Source: an uncultured Pseudorhodoferax sp. (GTDB taxonomy: Bacteria; Pseudomonadota; Gammaproteobacteria; Burkholderiales; Burkholderiaceae). Taken from it: 6,611 nt of DNA. Of the stretch, positions 6,288-6,611 are shown one piece after another. The notes below the pieces were generated by a model. The model saw only the letters and a program-made list of their open reading frames with translations, was not told the DNA's origin and searched no databases. The stretch is taken from NCBI GenBank assembly GCA_913776795.1, contig CAJYRH010000446.1:1-6611 (forward strand). Reading direction: 5' to 3'. A program made the position numbers and the translations under genes. How positions within the stretch are numbered: position 1 is the first letter of the stretch; every line of letters starts with the position of its first letter.

Positions 6288-6611
6288 ATGCCCCTGCCCC
6301 AGCGCACACCCGCCGACGTCCGCCGCGCCCTGCTGGCGCGCGACGAGATCGCCCTGCTCGACCTGCGCGAGGAGGACCCCTTCGCCCAGTCCCACCCGCT
6401 GTGGGCCGCCAACCTGCCGCTGTCGCGCATCGAGCTGGAGGTGTGGCGCCGCATTCCGCGGCGCGACACGACGGTCGTGCTGTACGGCGCACACGAGGGC
6501 GAGGACCTGGTGCCGCGCGGCGCGGCCGTCGTGTCGCGCCGCGGAATGCGGCGCCACACCTCCAGCTCGATGCGCGACAGCGGCAGGTTGGCGGCCCACA
6601 GCGGGTGGGAC
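6288..6611 (+). CDS. Rhodanese-domain protein, N-terminal part only (corrupted by foldback after about 6525)
   Basis: The frame from the ATG at 6288 is open for 108 codons to the window edge. Residues 1-79 look like the start of a rhodanese (sulfurtransferase) domain: an N-terminal helix PADVRRALLARDE, then IALLDLREEDPFAQSHP, then AANLPLSRIELEVWRRIPRRD and the strand TTVVLYGAHEGEDL. These match the pattern of strand, DxRE, histidine, ANLPL and VVLY seen in the family. The catalytic-loop cysteine that normally follows the VVLY-type strand is not seen; the position reads as glycine or alanine, so this domain may be inactive or one of several. From residue 80 the sequence is translated from an exact reverse complement of the gene's own earlier part, so residues 80-108 should not be trusted. 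In this context a role in sulfur transfer is inferred. Confidence 0.72.
   Translation, partial: MPLPQRTPADVRRALLARDEIALLDLREEDPFAQSHPLWAANLPLSRIELEVWRRIPRRDTTVVLYGAHEGEDLVPRGAAVVSRRGMRRHTSSSMRDSGRLAAHSGWD
6389..6611. repeat. Perfect 86-bp inverted repeat (foldback) at the right edge
   Basis: Positions 6389-6474 and 6526-6611 are exact reverse complements with a 51-bp loop (6475-6525). Each base i pairs with base 13000-i. The left arm lies in the rhodanese reading frame. The right arm ends with the window, so the repeat may continue. In the loop, 6475-6490 against 6510-6525 give ten Watson-Crick pairs, five G-T pairs and one mismatch, so an imperfect hairpin already stands at the inner edge of the arms. 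This suits snap-back priming during library preparation or amplification. A true palindrome is possible but would destroy the rhodanese gene. Confidence 0.97.

Overview
The window is about 70% GC. Its gene families, the compact minus-strand operon and the leaderless-looking starts suggest a betaproteobacterium of the order Burkholderiales, for example a Comamonadaceae or Alcaligenaceae relative. This placement rests on composition and protein style, not on a database match. Both ends of the window are cut inside genes.

Layout. Positions 1-2876 hold a minus-strand operon read right to left: a TauD/TfdA-family 2-oxoglutarate/Fe(II) dioxygenase (2876-1980), a 73-bp gap with a perfect 24-bp palindrome, a periplasmic substrate-binding protein of the SsuA/TauA/NMT1 type (1906-896), and after one base a second, paralogous binding protein (894 to the left edge, C-terminus missing). 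The usual reading is uptake and oxidative breakdown of an organosulfur or similar small organic compound. The permease and ATPase would be expected beyond the left edge. Positions 2877-3057 are a promoter and repeat region. Positions 5670-3058 (minus) encode a UvrA-like ATPase of the UvrA2 class that lacks the UvrB-binding domain. A 226-bp divergent spacer separates it from a small cupin gene (5897-6214, plus). A 73-bp spacer carrying a second copy of the repeat from the dioxygenase promoter region leads into the start of a rhodanese-domain gene at 6288.

The most striking structure is at the right edge. Positions 6526-6611 are the exact reverse complement of 6389-6474 (86-bp arms, 51-bp loop). 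The rhodanese reading frame is sensible up to about 6525 and then turns into the antisense of itself. The loop next to the perfect arms is already a partly paired hairpin. The simplest explanation is a snap-back chimera in the library or assembly at a contig end. A real palindrome is the alternative.

How the genes fit together. The dioxygenase, the two binding proteins and the rhodanese fit a sulfur-acquisition theme, and the related repeats upstream of the dioxygenase and upstream of the rhodanese could be shared regulatory sites. The UvrA2 and cupin genes sit between the two sulfur-like units with no obvious functional tie. I see no RNA genes, CRISPR array, transposase or phage gene, and no clearly new multi-gene system. 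The best leads are the foldback, the shared repeats and the intercistronic palindrome.
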